Assembly: GCA_035550055.1 (NCBI GenBank)
Contig: DASZRO010000072.1
Location: forward strand, 30,876-94,875
Direction of reading: 5' to 3'
DNA from: Mycobacteriales bacterium
GTDB lineage: Bacteria > Actinomycetota > Actinomycetes > JAFAQI01
DNA length: 64,000 nucleotides
Made by a program: the position numbers and the translations under genes. Below the pieces are notes generated by a model, which did no database searches, was not told the DNA's origin, and was given only the letters and a program-made list of their open reading frames with translations. This document shows positions 1 through 8,129 of this stretch, in pieces (position 1 is the first letter of the stretch; each line of letters starts with the position of its first letter).

Positions 1-501
1 GGTGACCGGCGAGTCGGACTTCTCGATGAAGGCCGTCACGCGCGAGTGCGAGTCGGTCGGCACGCACCCGAAGGCACGCGCGTCGTCCACCTCGACCAGG
101 TGCAGCGTCACCGCCGCCTCCCGGCGTCGGTGCAGCTCGAGCTGGGCACGCAGGTCGTGTCCGGACAGCACGTCGCCGTTGAGCACCAGCACCGGGTCGT
201 CCGGTCCGGACTCGAGCCGCTTCGTGACGTGGCGAATCCCACCACCCGTGCCCAGCGGCTCGGTCTCGGTCACGAAGTCGATGCGGACCCCGAGCTCCTT
301 GCCGCTGCCGAAGTGCTCATGGAACACCTCCGGCCGGTACGACGTCGCCAGCACGATGTGGTCGACGCCCGAGTCGCGCAGCCGCGCGAGCTGGTGCTCG
401 AGGAACGGCGCACCCGCGAAGGGCAGCATCGGCTTCGGCGTGCGCAACGTCAGCGGCTGCAGGCGGGTTCCCTGGCCACCGACCAGGACGACGGCTTCCA
501 C
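1..501 (-). CDS. Sugar nucleotidyltransferase (NDP-sugar pyrophosphorylase), partial
   Basis: This gene runs off the left edge of the window, so only the first 167 codons are present. The N-terminus reads VEAVVLVGGQGTRLQPLT followed by PKPMLPFAGAP, the nucleotide-binding loop and Lys motif of the glucose-1-phosphate / mannose-1-phosphate nucleotidyltransferase family. LVLNGDVLSGHD further on is the metal- and sugar-nucleotide-binding Asp region. Such enzymes make activated sugars (for example GDP-mannose or dTDP-glucose) in the cytoplasm. I start it at GTG 501; no clear Shine-Dalgarno is visible. It lies 13 bases after the stop of the upstream glycosyltransferase on the same strand, so the two form an operon. 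The sugar specificity cannot be read from the part seen. Confidence 0.85.
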   Translation of the reverse strand, partial: MEAVVLVGGQGTRLQPLTLRTPKPMLPFAGAPFLEHQLARLRDSGVDHIVLATSYRPEVFHEHFGSGKELGVRIDFVTETEPLGTGGGIRHVTKRLESGPDDPVLVLNGDVLSGHDLRAQLELHRRREAAVTLHLVEVDDARAFGCVPTDSHSRVTAFIEKSDSPVT

Positions 502-514
502 AGCGGGAATCCAA

Positions 515-1642
515 TCAGGCTTGCGAGACCGCGCGCGCGTAGGCCGCGAGGTGCGCCTCCGCGCTGGCAGCCCAGGTGAACTCGCGGGCCCGGGCGAGTG
601 CGGCGTCGCCGAGCGCGCGCCGCCGCGTTGCGTCGTCGAGCAGTGCGGACAACGCCGTCCCGATCGAGGCCGAGTCGGGCTCGGTGTAGGCGACGGCGTC
701 ACCGCCGACCTCCGGCAGCGAGAGCCGCTGCGTGGTGAGGACCGGCGTGCCGCAGGCCATCGCCTCGAGGACCGGCAGTCCGAACCCTTCGCCGTGGCTC
801 GGGAACGCGACCACGGTCGCGCCGCCGAGATAGCCCGGCAGGTCGGCGAAGCGCAGGTAGCCGGGGCGGACCACCCGCAGGTGGCTCGGCACCTCGGCGA
901 CGGCGGCGTCGACGTCCTCGTCCCAGCCGCGGCCACCCGCGAGGACCAGCGCGGGCGGGTCGTCGCGCCAGCTCACCGCCTCGACCCAGCCGCGGATCAG
1001 TGCCGGCACGTTCTTGCGAGGCTCGAGCACGCCGAGGAACGCGACGTAGTCGCCACGGATGCCCAGCCGCGCGGCCACCCGGGCACGCTCGGCCTCTGTC
1101 GGCGGGTGGAACAGCTGCGGATCGACGCCGTGGTAGGCGACGTCGAGCATCGTCGGGTCCGCGTCGAGGACCCTGACCAGCTCGTCTCGGGTCGCCTTGC
1201 TCGGCACGATCACCCGGGTCGCCCGGCGCAGCGCGGTGCGAATCGCCGATCGGAAGAAGGTGCCCTTGACCGCCGCGATGGCTTCGGGCGAGGTGAAGAA
1301 GGTCGCGTCGTGAATGGTGACGACCACCGGCCGGCCGGCACGCAGCGGCATCGTGTAGTGCGGCGAGTGGATGACCTCGACGGCCAGCTGCTGCGCGACG
1401 AGCGGAAGGCCGGTCTGCTCCCAGGCGAGGCGAGCCGGGCGGTGCGCGATTGCCGGCGGCCCGGGCACGATCGTCGCTTGCGGCGCCACGAGCGCGTAGC
1501 GCTCGGCATCGGCCCGCTGGCAGACGATCGCAAGGTCGGCACCTGCGGCGCCCAGCGCGCCCAGCAGGCCGTCGACGTATCGCCCCACCCCACCGCGATC
1601 AGCGGGCACAGCGGTCGCGTCGACCAGCACTCGGGGGGCCAC
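515..1642 (-). CDS. Family 4 glycosyltransferase
   Basis: A 375-residue GT-B glycosyltransferase. The N-terminus (APRVLVDATAV, then GGVGRYVDGLL) is the Gly-rich acceptor-side loop. The C-terminal half carries GEGFGLPVLEAMACGTPVL, the EX7E-type donor-binding motif of GT4 enzymes, and FLGVLEPRKN before it. It probably adds mannose or a related sugar to an envelope glycan or glycolipid on the cytoplasmic face of the membrane. The frame is open up to an ATG at 1699, but GTG 1642 has a strong GGGAGGGAG Shine-Dalgarno about 6 bases upstream and gives the usual family N-terminus, so I use it. It is followed after 13 bases by the sugar nucleotidyltransferase gene. Confidence 0.85.
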   Translation of the reverse strand: MAPRVLVDATAVPADRGGVGRYVDGLLGALGAAGADLAIVCQRADAERYALVAPQATIVPGPPAIAHRPARLAWEQTGLPLVAQQLAVEVIHSPHYTMPLRAGRPVVVTIHDATFFTSPEAIAAVKGTFFRSAIRTALRRATRVIVPSKATRDELVRVLDADPTMLDVAYHGVDPQLFHPPTEAERARVAARLGIRGDYVAFLGVLEPRKNVPALIRGWVEAVSWRDDPPALVLAGGRGWDEDVDAAVAEVPSHLRVVRPGYLRFADLPGYLGGATVVAFPSHGEGFGLPVLEAMACGTPVLTTQRLSLPEVGGDAVAYTEPDSASIGTALSALLDDATRRRALGDAALARAREFTWAASAEAHLAAYARAVSQA

Positions 1643-1744
1643 GAGCGGCTCCCTCCCCGTCTGATCTCGTACGAACTTGCTCGAAGTTGGTTGCCTCACT
1701 CAGCGTACCGTCGTAAGCCGCCGTCGTACGTGCATCCTCTACAC

Positions 1745-2347
1745 GTGGCGACACCCTTCGATCTGTTGACTCGCGAGCTGCGCCGAGACGGTTCACGGCC
1801 GTTCATCACCTGGTACGGCGACGAGCCCGGCCAGCGCGTCGAGCTGTCGGTCGCCACGACGGCCAACTGGGTGGCCAAGATCGCCGGATACATCGACGAC
1901 GAGCTCGACGTCGACGAACCGATCGTCGTCCCGGCGGCACTGCACTGGATCAGCGCCGTCGCACTGCTCGCGGCGTGGGCGGCCGGAGCCGACGTCGCGA
2001 CCGCACTAAGCCCCGGTGGTCAGCGCCTCGAGCTGCCGCTCGACCCGATGGGCGCCGGGCTGTCACGGCTGGTCGCCGCCTATCCCGACGCCTTCTCGTC
2101 GCCGAACCCCTCGGGCGAGGACGTGGTCGAGGCTGCCCGCGGGGCGGTTCCGGAGGCGGCGAGGGTCCTCACCGCGTCGCCGCTGGCCGGACCGGGGCTC
2201 GTGTGGGGACTGGTCGGCCCGCTCCTCGCGCAGGGCTCGGCCGTGTACTGCGCCGCGGACGCAGCCGGCCTGGCCGAGCGCGCCGCCGCGGAACGGGTGA
2301 CCCACACCGCGGGGGTCGACCTAACCGGCCTCCCGCGACTGGGCTAG
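1745..2347 (+). CDS. TIGR03089 family protein (function unknown)
   Basis: A 200-residue protein starting at GTG 1745 (VATPFDLLTRELRRDG). It matches my memory of the TIGR03089 family, which is confined to actinobacteria and resembles a shortened, non-catalytic relative of the AMP-binding (ANL) ligases. FITWYGDEPGQRVELS and the TANWVAKIAGYI stretch look like the ligase N-terminal subdomain, and I see no phosphate-binding SGTTG loop. No reaction can be assigned. It is transcribed divergently from the GT4 operon, and its last 27 bases overlap the 3' end of the convergent acetoacetyl-CoA synthetase gene. Confidence 0.7.
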   Translation: MATPFDLLTRELRRDGSRPFITWYGDEPGQRVELSVATTANWVAKIAGYIDDELDVDEPIVVPAALHWISAVALLAAWAAGADVATALSPGGQRLELPLDPMGAGLSRLVAAYPDAFSSPNPSGEDVVEAARGAVPEAARVLTASPLAGPGLVWGLVGPLLAQGSAVYCAADAAGLAERAAAERVTHTAGVDLTGLPRLG

Positions 2348-4288
2348 CTCGACGAACGGCGCCAGCGACGACGCGTCGGCCAGCGCGCCCTTCGACACCG
2401 CGCGGTCGACCGGCGTCCCGGCGAGGATCCGCTTCACGGGCACCTCGCACTTCTTGCCGTTGATCGTCCGGGGCACGACCGGCACGGCGAGGACCTCGTC
2501 GGGGACGTGCCGCGGCGACAGCTGTGACCGGGTGACGCGCCGGATCTCGGCCGTGAGCTCCGCCAGGTCCGCGCCGTCGCCGGGCACGACGAAGAGCAAC
2601 AGCTTGCCCTCGGTGCCCGCCGCCGAGGTGTCGATGACGAGCGAGTCGGCCACGCCGGGCAGCGCCTCGACGACCCGGTAGAACTCCGACGTGCCCATCC
2701 GCACCCCGCCGCGGTTGAGCGTCGAGTCACTGCGGCCGTAGATCACGCACGAGCCGTCGGCGGCGAACTTCACCCAGTCGCCGTGCCGCCACACGCCGGG
2801 GTAGGTCTCGTAGTACGCCTCGCGCAACCTCGAGCCGTCGTCGTCGTTCCAGAACCCGACCGGCATCGACGGCATCGGCGCGGTGATGACGAGCTCTCCC
2901 ACCTCGTCGACGACCTCGTTGCCGGCTTCGTCGAAGGCCGCCACCGCGCAGCCGAGCAGCCGGGCCGGGATCACCCCGGCGCGGACCGGCAGGCTGGGCG
3001 CGCCGCCGACGAAGGCGGTGCAGACGTCGGTGCCGCCCGACAGCGAGGACAACATCACCTCGCCCACCGCCTCGTAGACCCAGGCGAACCCTTCGGGCGG
3101 CAGCGGCGCCCCGGTCGAGCCGACGGTGCGAAGCGCCGAGAGGTCGACCTCACGCGCCGGCGCGAGGCCCGCCTTCTGGCAGGCCTGGATGAACGGCGCG
3201 CCGAGGCCGAGACAGGTGATGGCGGCACGCTCGGCGAGCCGCCAGATCGTCATCTGGTCGGGGAAGGCCGGGTTCCCGTCGTACAGCACGATGGCCGAGC
3301 CGACCGCGAGCCCGGACACGAGCAGGTTCCACATCATCCAGCCGGTCGTGCTGAACCAGAAGAACCGGTCGCCCGGGCCGAGGTCGAGGTGGAGGGCGAG
3401 CTGTTTGGCGTGCTCGATGAGCATCCCGCCGTGACCGTGCAGGATCGGCTTCGGCAGACCGGTCGTGCCCGAGGAGTAAAGGACCCACAGCGGGTCCGCG
3501 AAGGCCATCGGCTCGAACGCGAGCGTCCCGCCGCAGGCCAGCAGCTCATGCCACGACGTCGCGCGGTCGAGCCGCGCAGCCGGGTCGAGGTAGGGCACCA
3601 GCACCGTCTCGCGCAACGTGGGGAGCTGGCGGCGCAGCTGCTCGACCGTCGCGGTCACGTCGAACCGCTTGCCGCCGTAGTGATAGCCGTCGACCGTGAA
3701 CAACACCGCCGGCTCGATCTGGGTGAAGCGATCGGCGATCGCCGTCGGCCCGAAGTCGGGCGAGCAGCTGGACCAGATCGCACCGAGTGAGGCCGTCGCG
3801 AGCATCGCCACGAGCGCCTCGACGCCGTTCGGCAGCAGCGCGACGACGCGATCACCCTTGCCGATGCCGTGCTCGACCAGCCAGGTCCGCACCGCCGCGA
3901 CCTGGGTGCGCAGCTCGCGCCACGTGAGCTGCACCTCGCGGCCGTCCTCCCGCGCGGCGAAGACCGCCAGCACGTCTTTCTCGACCGGAGCGAGCGGATA
4001 GAGCAGGTGCTCGGCGTAGTTGGTCCGGCCGCCGGCGAACCAGGTCGCGCCCGGCATCTGGGTGCCGTCGAGCACCGCGTCGTACGCCGTCGACCAGCGC
4101 AGGCCGAGCCAGTTGTCGAGCGCACCCCAGAAGTCGGACAGGTTGTCGACCGACCACTGATGGAGCTCGGCGTAGGAGCTGAGCTCCAGGCCGCGCTCGC
4201 TGGCCAGCCACCGCTGGAAGTCGGCCAACCGTGAGCTGCTGATCCGCTCGGCGCTGGGCGTCCAGAGCAGCTCGCCTTCGGACGTCAC
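2321..4288 (-). CDS. Acetoacetate-CoA ligase (acetoacetyl-CoA synthetase)
   Basis: A 655-residue ANL-superfamily ligase that activates acetoacetate with ATP and CoA. The P-loop YSSGTTGLPKPI lies at about residues 271-282, preceded by the long N-terminal region (SDFWGALDNWLGL) typical of acetoacetyl-CoA and acetyl-CoA synthetases. The C-terminal catalytic Lys is in INGKKCEVPVKR. SLSGGTDVCTAFVGG and the full length fit acetoacetyl-CoA synthetase better than acetyl-CoA synthetase. The start is GTG 4288: a TAGCGT hexamer lies 6 bases upstream and overlaps the hemH stop codon, which suggests a leaderless transcript. It may work with the acyl-CoA genes nearby in ketone-body or leucine carbon use. 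Confidence 0.88.
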   Translation of the reverse strand: MTSEGELLWTPSAERISSSRLADFQRWLASERGLELSSYAELHQWSVDNLSDFWGALDNWLGLRWSTAYDAVLDGTQMPGATWFAGGRTNYAEHLLYPLAPVEKDVLAVFAAREDGREVQLTWRELRTQVAAVRTWLVEHGIGKGDRVVALLPNGVEALVAMLATASLGAIWSSCSPDFGPTAIADRFTQIEPAVLFTVDGYHYGGKRFDVTATVEQLRRQLPTLRETVLVPYLDPAARLDRATSWHELLACGGTLAFEPMAFADPLWVLYSSGTTGLPKPILHGHGGMLIEHAKQLALHLDLGPGDRFFWFSTTGWMMWNLLVSGLAVGSAIVLYDGNPAFPDQMTIWRLAERAAITCLGLGAPFIQACQKAGLAPAREVDLSALRTVGSTGAPLPPEGFAWVYEAVGEVMLSSLSGGTDVCTAFVGGAPSLPVRAGVIPARLLGCAVAAFDEAGNEVVDEVGELVITAPMPSMPVGFWNDDDGSRLREAYYETYPGVWRHGDWVKFAADGSCVIYGRSDSTLNRGGVRMGTSEFYRVVEALPGVADSLVIDTSAAGTEGKLLLFVVPGDGADLAELTAEIRRVTRSQLSPRHVPDEVLAVPVVPRTINGKKCEVPVKRILAGTPVDRAVSKGALADASSLAPFVELAQSREAG

Positions 4289-4294
4289 GGTCGA

Positions 4295-4300
4295 ACGCTA
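4295..4300 (-). promoter_or_regulatory. Putative -10 element for the acetoacetyl-CoA synthetase gene
   Basis: TAGCGT on the minus strand fits TANNNT and ends 6 bases before GTG 4288, so the transcript would begin at or near the start codon. The hexamer includes the stop codon of the upstream hemH gene. No convincing -35 is visible. Confidence 0.45.
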
Positions 4301-5314
4301 GCGAGTCGCGACGCGGCAGCAGCCCGCCGGGCAGACGTCGTGGGCGGGGCCGATCACCGACATCGCACGGCGAGGGGCGGCGCGGTCCAACCGCTCCTGG
4401 ACCAGCTCGCGCACCATCTCGACGAACCGCGGGTCACCGGCCGGCGGCGCGGTGCGATGGAACCCGATCCCGAGCTCAGCCGCCGTCGCGGCGGCCTCCA
4501 CGTCGAGGTCCCAGCGCACTTCGATGTGGTCGCTGATGAAGCCGATCGGGACGACCACGACGTCGCTCACGCCGTCAGCGGCAAGGTCACGCAGCGCATC
4601 GTTGACGTCCGGTGTGAGCCACGCCACCGACGGCGGACCACTGCGGCTGCAGTAGGCGAGGACGTGCCCGATGTGGTCAGCGGCGGCCGCTACCAGCTCG
4701 GCCGCCGCGGCAAGCTGCGCGACGTACAAACCGCCGTTCGGTCCGGCCGCCGCCGCCATCGCTTCGGGAATCGAGTGGGCGACGAACACCAGCCTGGTCG
4801 TGGCGTGCCGCGACGGGTCGATCGAGGCGACGGCCTCGCGCACCGCGTCCCGCTGTGGCTCGATGAACCCGGGGTGGTCGAAGAAGTGGCGCAGCTTGTG
4901 CAGCTCGGGAGCCGTTGGCCCGAGCGGCGCCGCAGCAGCGGCGAGGTCGTCCTGGTACTGGCGGCAGGCCGAGTACGACGCATACGCCGAGGTGACGAAG
5001 ACCAGGGCGTTGCGGACGCCGTCAGCCGCCATCTCCGCAGCGACGTCGCCGACGTACGGGCGCCAGTTGCGGTTGCCGAGGTAGACCGGGAGACCGAGAC
5101 CGGACGCGGCGAAGTCGGCGCGGACCGCCGCGACGAGAGCGCGGTTCTGGGCGTTGATCGGTGAGACCCCGCCGAAGTGCAGGTAGTGCTCGGCGACGGC
5201 TTCCAGGCGCGCTCGCGGCACGTCACGGCCACGGGTGACGTTCTCCAGGAACGGCATGACGTCGTCCGGCCCCTCGGGACCTCCGAAGGACAGGACCAGC
5301 AGCGCGTCGTACAT
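4298..5314 (-). CDS. hemH: Ferrochelatase / coproporphyrin ferrochelatase
   Basis: A 338-residue metal chelatase that inserts iron into the porphyrin ring in heme synthesis. It starts MYDALLVLSFGGPEGPDDV, the standard family opening. The active-site His is in FVAHSIPEAM, and PIGFISDHIEVRWDLDVEA carries the second conserved metal-side segment. Actinobacteria use the coproporphyrin-dependent route, so the substrate is more likely coproporphyrin III than protoporphyrin. Cysteines 328, 332 and 333 near the C-terminus (CPAGCC) together with an internal Cys (SACRQY) could hold the [2Fe-2S] cluster known in actinobacterial ferrochelatases. It begins 10 bases after the acyl-CoA dehydrogenase stop and is probably cotranscribed with it. 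Confidence 0.95.
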   Translation of the reverse strand: MYDALLVLSFGGPEGPDDVMPFLENVTRGRDVPRARLEAVAEHYLHFGGVSPINAQNRALVAAVRADFAASGLGLPVYLGNRNWRPYVGDVAAEMAADGVRNALVFVTSAYASYSACRQYQDDLAAAAAPLGPTAPELHKLRHFFDHPGFIEPQRDAVREAVASIDPSRHATTRLVFVAHSIPEAMAAAAGPNGGLYVAQLAAAAELVAAAADHIGHVLAYCSRSGPPSVAWLTPDVNDALRDLAADGVSDVVVVPIGFISDHIEVRWDLDVEAAATAAELGIGFHRTAPPAGDPRFVEMVRELVQERLDRAAPRRAMSVIGPAHDVCPAGCCRVATR

Positions 5315-5324
5315 CTGCGCCGCG

Positions 5325-6494
5325 CTAGCGCAGCGGGTTCGCCTTGAGCAGGTTGCGGGACATGACCATGCGCAGGATCTGGTTGGTGCCTTCGTAGATC
5401 TGGGTGATCTTGGCGTCGCGCATCATCCGCTCGAGCGGGAAGTCGCGGGTGTAGCCGTAGCCGCCGAGCAGCTGTACGCCGTTGGTCGTGACCTCCATCG
5501 CCGTGTCCGACGCGAAGCACTTCGCAGCGGCGGACATGAAGGTGAGGTTCGTCTCGAGCCGTTCCGACATCGCCGCCGCCTGGTAGATCAGCGACCGCGC
5601 CGCCTCGGTCTTCATCGCCATGTCGGCGAGGATGAACGAGACGCCTTGGAACTCGGCGATCGGCTTGCCGAACTGCTTGCGCTCCTGGACGTAGCGGGTG
5701 CAGTAGTCGACCGCGCCCTGGGCCAGGCCGAGCGCCTGCGCGCCGATCGTCAGCCGGGTGTGGTCGAGGGTCTTCAGGGCGGTCTTGAAGCCGGTCCCCT
5801 CCTCGCCGATCATCCGGTCGGCCGGCACCCGCACGTTGTCGAAGTAGACCTCCGCCGTGGGCGAGCCCTTGATGCCCAGCTTCTTCTCCGGAGCGCCGAA
5901 GCTCACCCCCGCGTCGTCCTTCTCGACGACGAACGCCGAGATGCCGTTCGGGCCCTTGTTCGGGTCCGTCACGGCCATCACCGTGTAGAACTTCGAGACT
6001 CCCGCGTTGGTGATCCAGCGCTTGGTGCCGTTGAGGACGTAGCTGTCGCCGTCGCGTACAGCACGGGTCTTCATGCCCGCCGCGTCACTGCCGGCTTCGG
6101 GCTCCGACAGGCAGTAGCTGAACATGCCCTCGCCGCTGGCCAGCCGCGGCAGATAGGCCCGCTTGAGGTCCTCGCCACCGGAGAGCAGCAGCCCCATCGT
6201 GCCGAGCTTGTTGACGGCCGGGATGAGTGAGGACGCGCCGCAGGCGCGGGCAACCTCTTCGATCACGATCGCCGAGGCGATCGCGTCCGCGCCGACCCCG
6301 TCGTACTCCTCGGGGACGTGTACGGCGTGCAGCTGTGCCGCGACGAGCGCGTCATGGACGTCCCAGGGGAACTCGGCCTTCTCGTCGATCTCGGCGGCGC
6401 GCGGCGCGATCTTGTCGTCGGCGAGCTCACGAACCGTCTTGCGGAGCAGCTGGTGCTCTTCGGGCAACGTGTAGAGGTCGAAAGCCTGGTTCAC
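5325..6494 (-). CDS. Acyl-CoA dehydrogenase (FadE25-like)
   Basis: A 389-residue FAD-dependent acyl-CoA dehydrogenase, the first oxidation step of beta-oxidation or branched-chain acid breakdown. The catalytic Glu lies in IYEGTNQI near the C-terminus. CLSEPEAGSDAAGMKTRA and the KRWITNAGVSKFYTVMAVTD stretch are the flavin- and substrate-binding loops. The sequence closely resembles mycobacterial FadE25 as I remember it (EEHQLLR opening, IPAVNKLGTMGL, LGGYGYTRDFPLERMMRDAK). It starts at GTG 6494, 6 bases after a TACGAT hexamer and without a Shine-Dalgarno, so probably leaderless. It is transcribed divergently from ugd, and hemH follows in the same direction. Confidence 0.92.
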   Translation of the reverse strand: MNQAFDLYTLPEEHQLLRKTVRELADDKIAPRAAEIDEKAEFPWDVHDALVAAQLHAVHVPEEYDGVGADAIASAIVIEEVARACGASSLIPAVNKLGTMGLLLSGGEDLKRAYLPRLASGEGMFSYCLSEPEAGSDAAGMKTRAVRDGDSYVLNGTKRWITNAGVSKFYTVMAVTDPNKGPNGISAFVVEKDDAGVSFGAPEKKLGIKGSPTAEVYFDNVRVPADRMIGEEGTGFKTALKTLDHTRLTIGAQALGLAQGAVDYCTRYVQERKQFGKPIAEFQGVSFILADMAMKTEAARSLIYQAAAMSERLETNLTFMSAAAKCFASDTAMEVTTNGVQLLGGYGYTRDFPLERMMRDAKITQIYEGTNQILRMVMSRNLLKANPLR

Positions 6495-6500
6495 GCAGCC

Positions 6501-6506
6501 ATCGTA
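6501..6506 (-). promoter_or_regulatory. Putative -10 element for the FadE25-like gene
   Basis: TACGAT on the minus strand ends 6 bases before GTG 6494, the spacing expected for a leaderless mRNA. It lies in the 64-base gap shared with the divergent ugd promoter. Confidence 0.45.
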
Positions 6507-6545
6507 GGTGGATTCCTAGGACGTCCGACCAATCGGTGAGTCGCT

Positions 6546-6551
6546 TATGCT
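6546..6551 (+). promoter_or_regulatory. Putative -10 element for ugd
   Basis: TATGCT ends 7 bases before ATG 6559. There is no Shine-Dalgarno in between, so the transcript is probably leaderless. The same hexamer contains an in-frame upstream ATG (6547), which this reading excludes as the start. Confidence 0.5.
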
Positions 6552-6558
6552 TTGCGCG

Positions 6559-7881
6559 ATGACCGGCCCCCGGATGACGGTTCTCGGCACGGGCTACCTC
6601 GGCGCGACCCACGCGGTCTGCATGGCATCGCTCGGATTCGACGTCGTCGGAGTCGACGTCGACGAGTCGAAGATCGCCCGGCTCAGCGGCGGCGAGGTCC
6701 CGTTCTACGAGCCGGGCCTGGAACCGTTGCTGCAGAAGACCTTGGAGAGCGGCCGGCTGCGCTTCACGACGTCGTATGAGGAGGCGGCGGACTTCGGCGA
6801 CGTCCACTTCCTGTGCGTCGGCACCCCACAGAAGGAGCACGAGTACGCCGCCGACCTCGACTTCGTCTACGACGCCGTCACGAGCCTCGCGCCGCTGCTG
6901 CGGCGGCCGTGCGTGTTCGCCGGCAAGTCGACCGTGCCGGTGGGTACGGCGGAGCGGATCGCGGCGCGCATCGCCTCGACCGCGCCCGCCGCCGAGTCCG
7001 TCGAGCTGGTGTGGAACCCGGAGTTCCTGCGGGAGGGCTACGCCGTCGAAGACACCCTGCGCCCGGATCGGCTGGTCTTCGGCGTGTCCTCGGCTCGCGG
7101 CGAGGAGGCCATGCGGGAGGCGTTCGCGCCGGTCATCGCCAACGGCACCCCGGTGGTCGTCACCGACCTCGCCACCGCGCAGCTGGTCAAGGTGGCCGCC
7201 AACGCGTTCCTCGCGACGAAGATCTCCTTCATCAATGCGATGGCCGAGGTGTGCGAGGTGACCCACGCCGACGTGACCAAGCTCTCGGAAGCGCTCTCGC
7301 ACGACAACCGCATCGGCGGGAGGTTCCTCAACGCCGGGCTGGGCTTCGGCGGCGGGTGCCTCCCGAAGGACATCCGCGCGTTCATGGCGCGAGCGGGTGA
7401 GCTCGGCGTCGACCAGGCGTTGACGTTTCTGACCGAGGTCGACGCGATCAACCTGCGGCGGCGGACCCGCATGGTCGACCTCGCTCGCGAGCTGCTCGAC
7501 GAGACGGTGACCGGCCGTCGAATCGGCGTACTCGGCGCCGCCTTCAAGCCCAACAGCGACGACATCCGGGACTCGCCGGCCCTCGACGTGGCGAGCCGGC
7601 TCCAGTCGGCCGGCGCCGAGGTCACCGTGTACGACCCGGCCGCGATCCCGAACGCCCGCGTCCGCTATCCCGCCCTCAGCTACGCCGAGTCCACGCTCGA
7701 CGCGGTGCGAGGCGCGGATCTGGTGCTGCTGCTCACCGAGTGGCTCGAGTTCCGCGAGGCCGATCCGCACGTGCTCGCGGAGGTCGTCGGCGCTCGCAAC
7801 ATCGTGGACGGGCGCAACGCGCTCGACCCGCAGCGGTGGCGCGCGGCCGGTTGGACCTACCGTGCGCTCGGCCGGCCGTGA
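6559..7881 (+). CDS. ugd: UDP-glucose 6-dehydrogenase
   Basis: A 440-residue NAD-dependent enzyme that oxidises UDP-glucose twice to UDP-glucuronate, a precursor of envelope polysaccharides. The N-terminal Rossmann loop is GTGYLG at residues 10-15. STVPVGT and WNPEFLREGYAVED are family motifs, and the catalytic Cys is residue 267 in GFGGGCLPKDIRAF. The C-terminal domain holds GAAFKPNSDDIRDSPA. The related UDP-mannuronate or GDP-mannose dehydrogenases are possible but less likely given the motif set. I use ATG 6559 rather than the in-frame ATG at 6547, because a -10-like TATGCT spans the latter. The gene stands alone and is divergent from the acyl-CoA dehydrogenase. Confidence 0.9.
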   Translation: MTGPRMTVLGTGYLGATHAVCMASLGFDVVGVDVDESKIARLSGGEVPFYEPGLEPLLQKTLESGRLRFTTSYEEAADFGDVHFLCVGTPQKEHEYAADLDFVYDAVTSLAPLLRRPCVFAGKSTVPVGTAERIAARIASTAPAAESVELVWNPEFLREGYAVEDTLRPDRLVFGVSSARGEEAMREAFAPVIANGTPVVVTDLATAQLVKVAANAFLATKISFINAMAEVCEVTHADVTKLSEALSHDNRIGGRFLNAGLGFGGGCLPKDIRAFMARAGELGVDQALTFLTEVDAINLRRRTRMVDLARELLDETVTGRRIGVLGAAFKPNSDDIRDSPALDVASRLQSAGAEVTVYDPAAIPNARVRYPALSYAESTLDAVRGADLVLLLTEWLEFREADPHVLAEVVGARNIVDGRNALDPQRWRAAGWTYRALGRP

Positions 7882-7931
7882 GAACCGCAGCGCGGCGTTA
7901 GTCGTCGTTCGCCGCGGGTAGGACACCATGC

Positions 7932-8096
7932 ATGTCCGAGGACCTCGACTACGTCGATGAACACGGAATGCGGCTGCTCGCGGAGAAAGTGCCGCTCAGT
8001 CTGCTGATCGACCTGGCGACTCCGGTGCACTCGCGCGAGGTGTACCGCAGCGAGCCCGCTGACACCAGCTGGCTGGTCGCCACCGGCGCGGCTTGA
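7932..8096 (+). CDS. Small conserved-looking protein, 54 residues, function unknown
   Basis: A short reading frame encodes a 54-residue acidic protein starting MSEDLDYVDEHGMRLLAEK and continuing with VPLSLLIDLATPVHSREVY. The codon use is GC-rich at third positions, as in the neighbours, and the protein has the look of a folded small domain rather than random coding. I recall similar small actinobacterial proteins with a PLSLLLDLA core, but no function is known to me. A GTAGGA-like Shine-Dalgarno lies about 9 bases upstream. The ATG 4 bases earlier (7928) is in another frame. It follows ugd by 50 bases on the same strand and lies convergent to menE. Confidence 0.6.
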   Translation: MSEDLDYVDEHGMRLLAEKVPLSLLIDLATPVHSREVYRSEPADTSWLVATGAA

Positions 8097-8129
8097 GCTC
8101 GACAGCCGGATGACGACCTTCTAGCGCCG

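Noticed and set aside
2..1744. Long plus-strand open frame leading into the TIGR03089 gene
   Set aside because: It lies antisense to the nucleotidyltransferase and glycosyltransferase genes and is Arg/Pro/Ser-rich without motifs. Only the part from GTG 1745 is a real gene.
6547..6558. ATG 6547 as ugd start
   Set aside because: It adds four residues and lies inside the likely -10 hexamer; ATG 6559 fits the family start.
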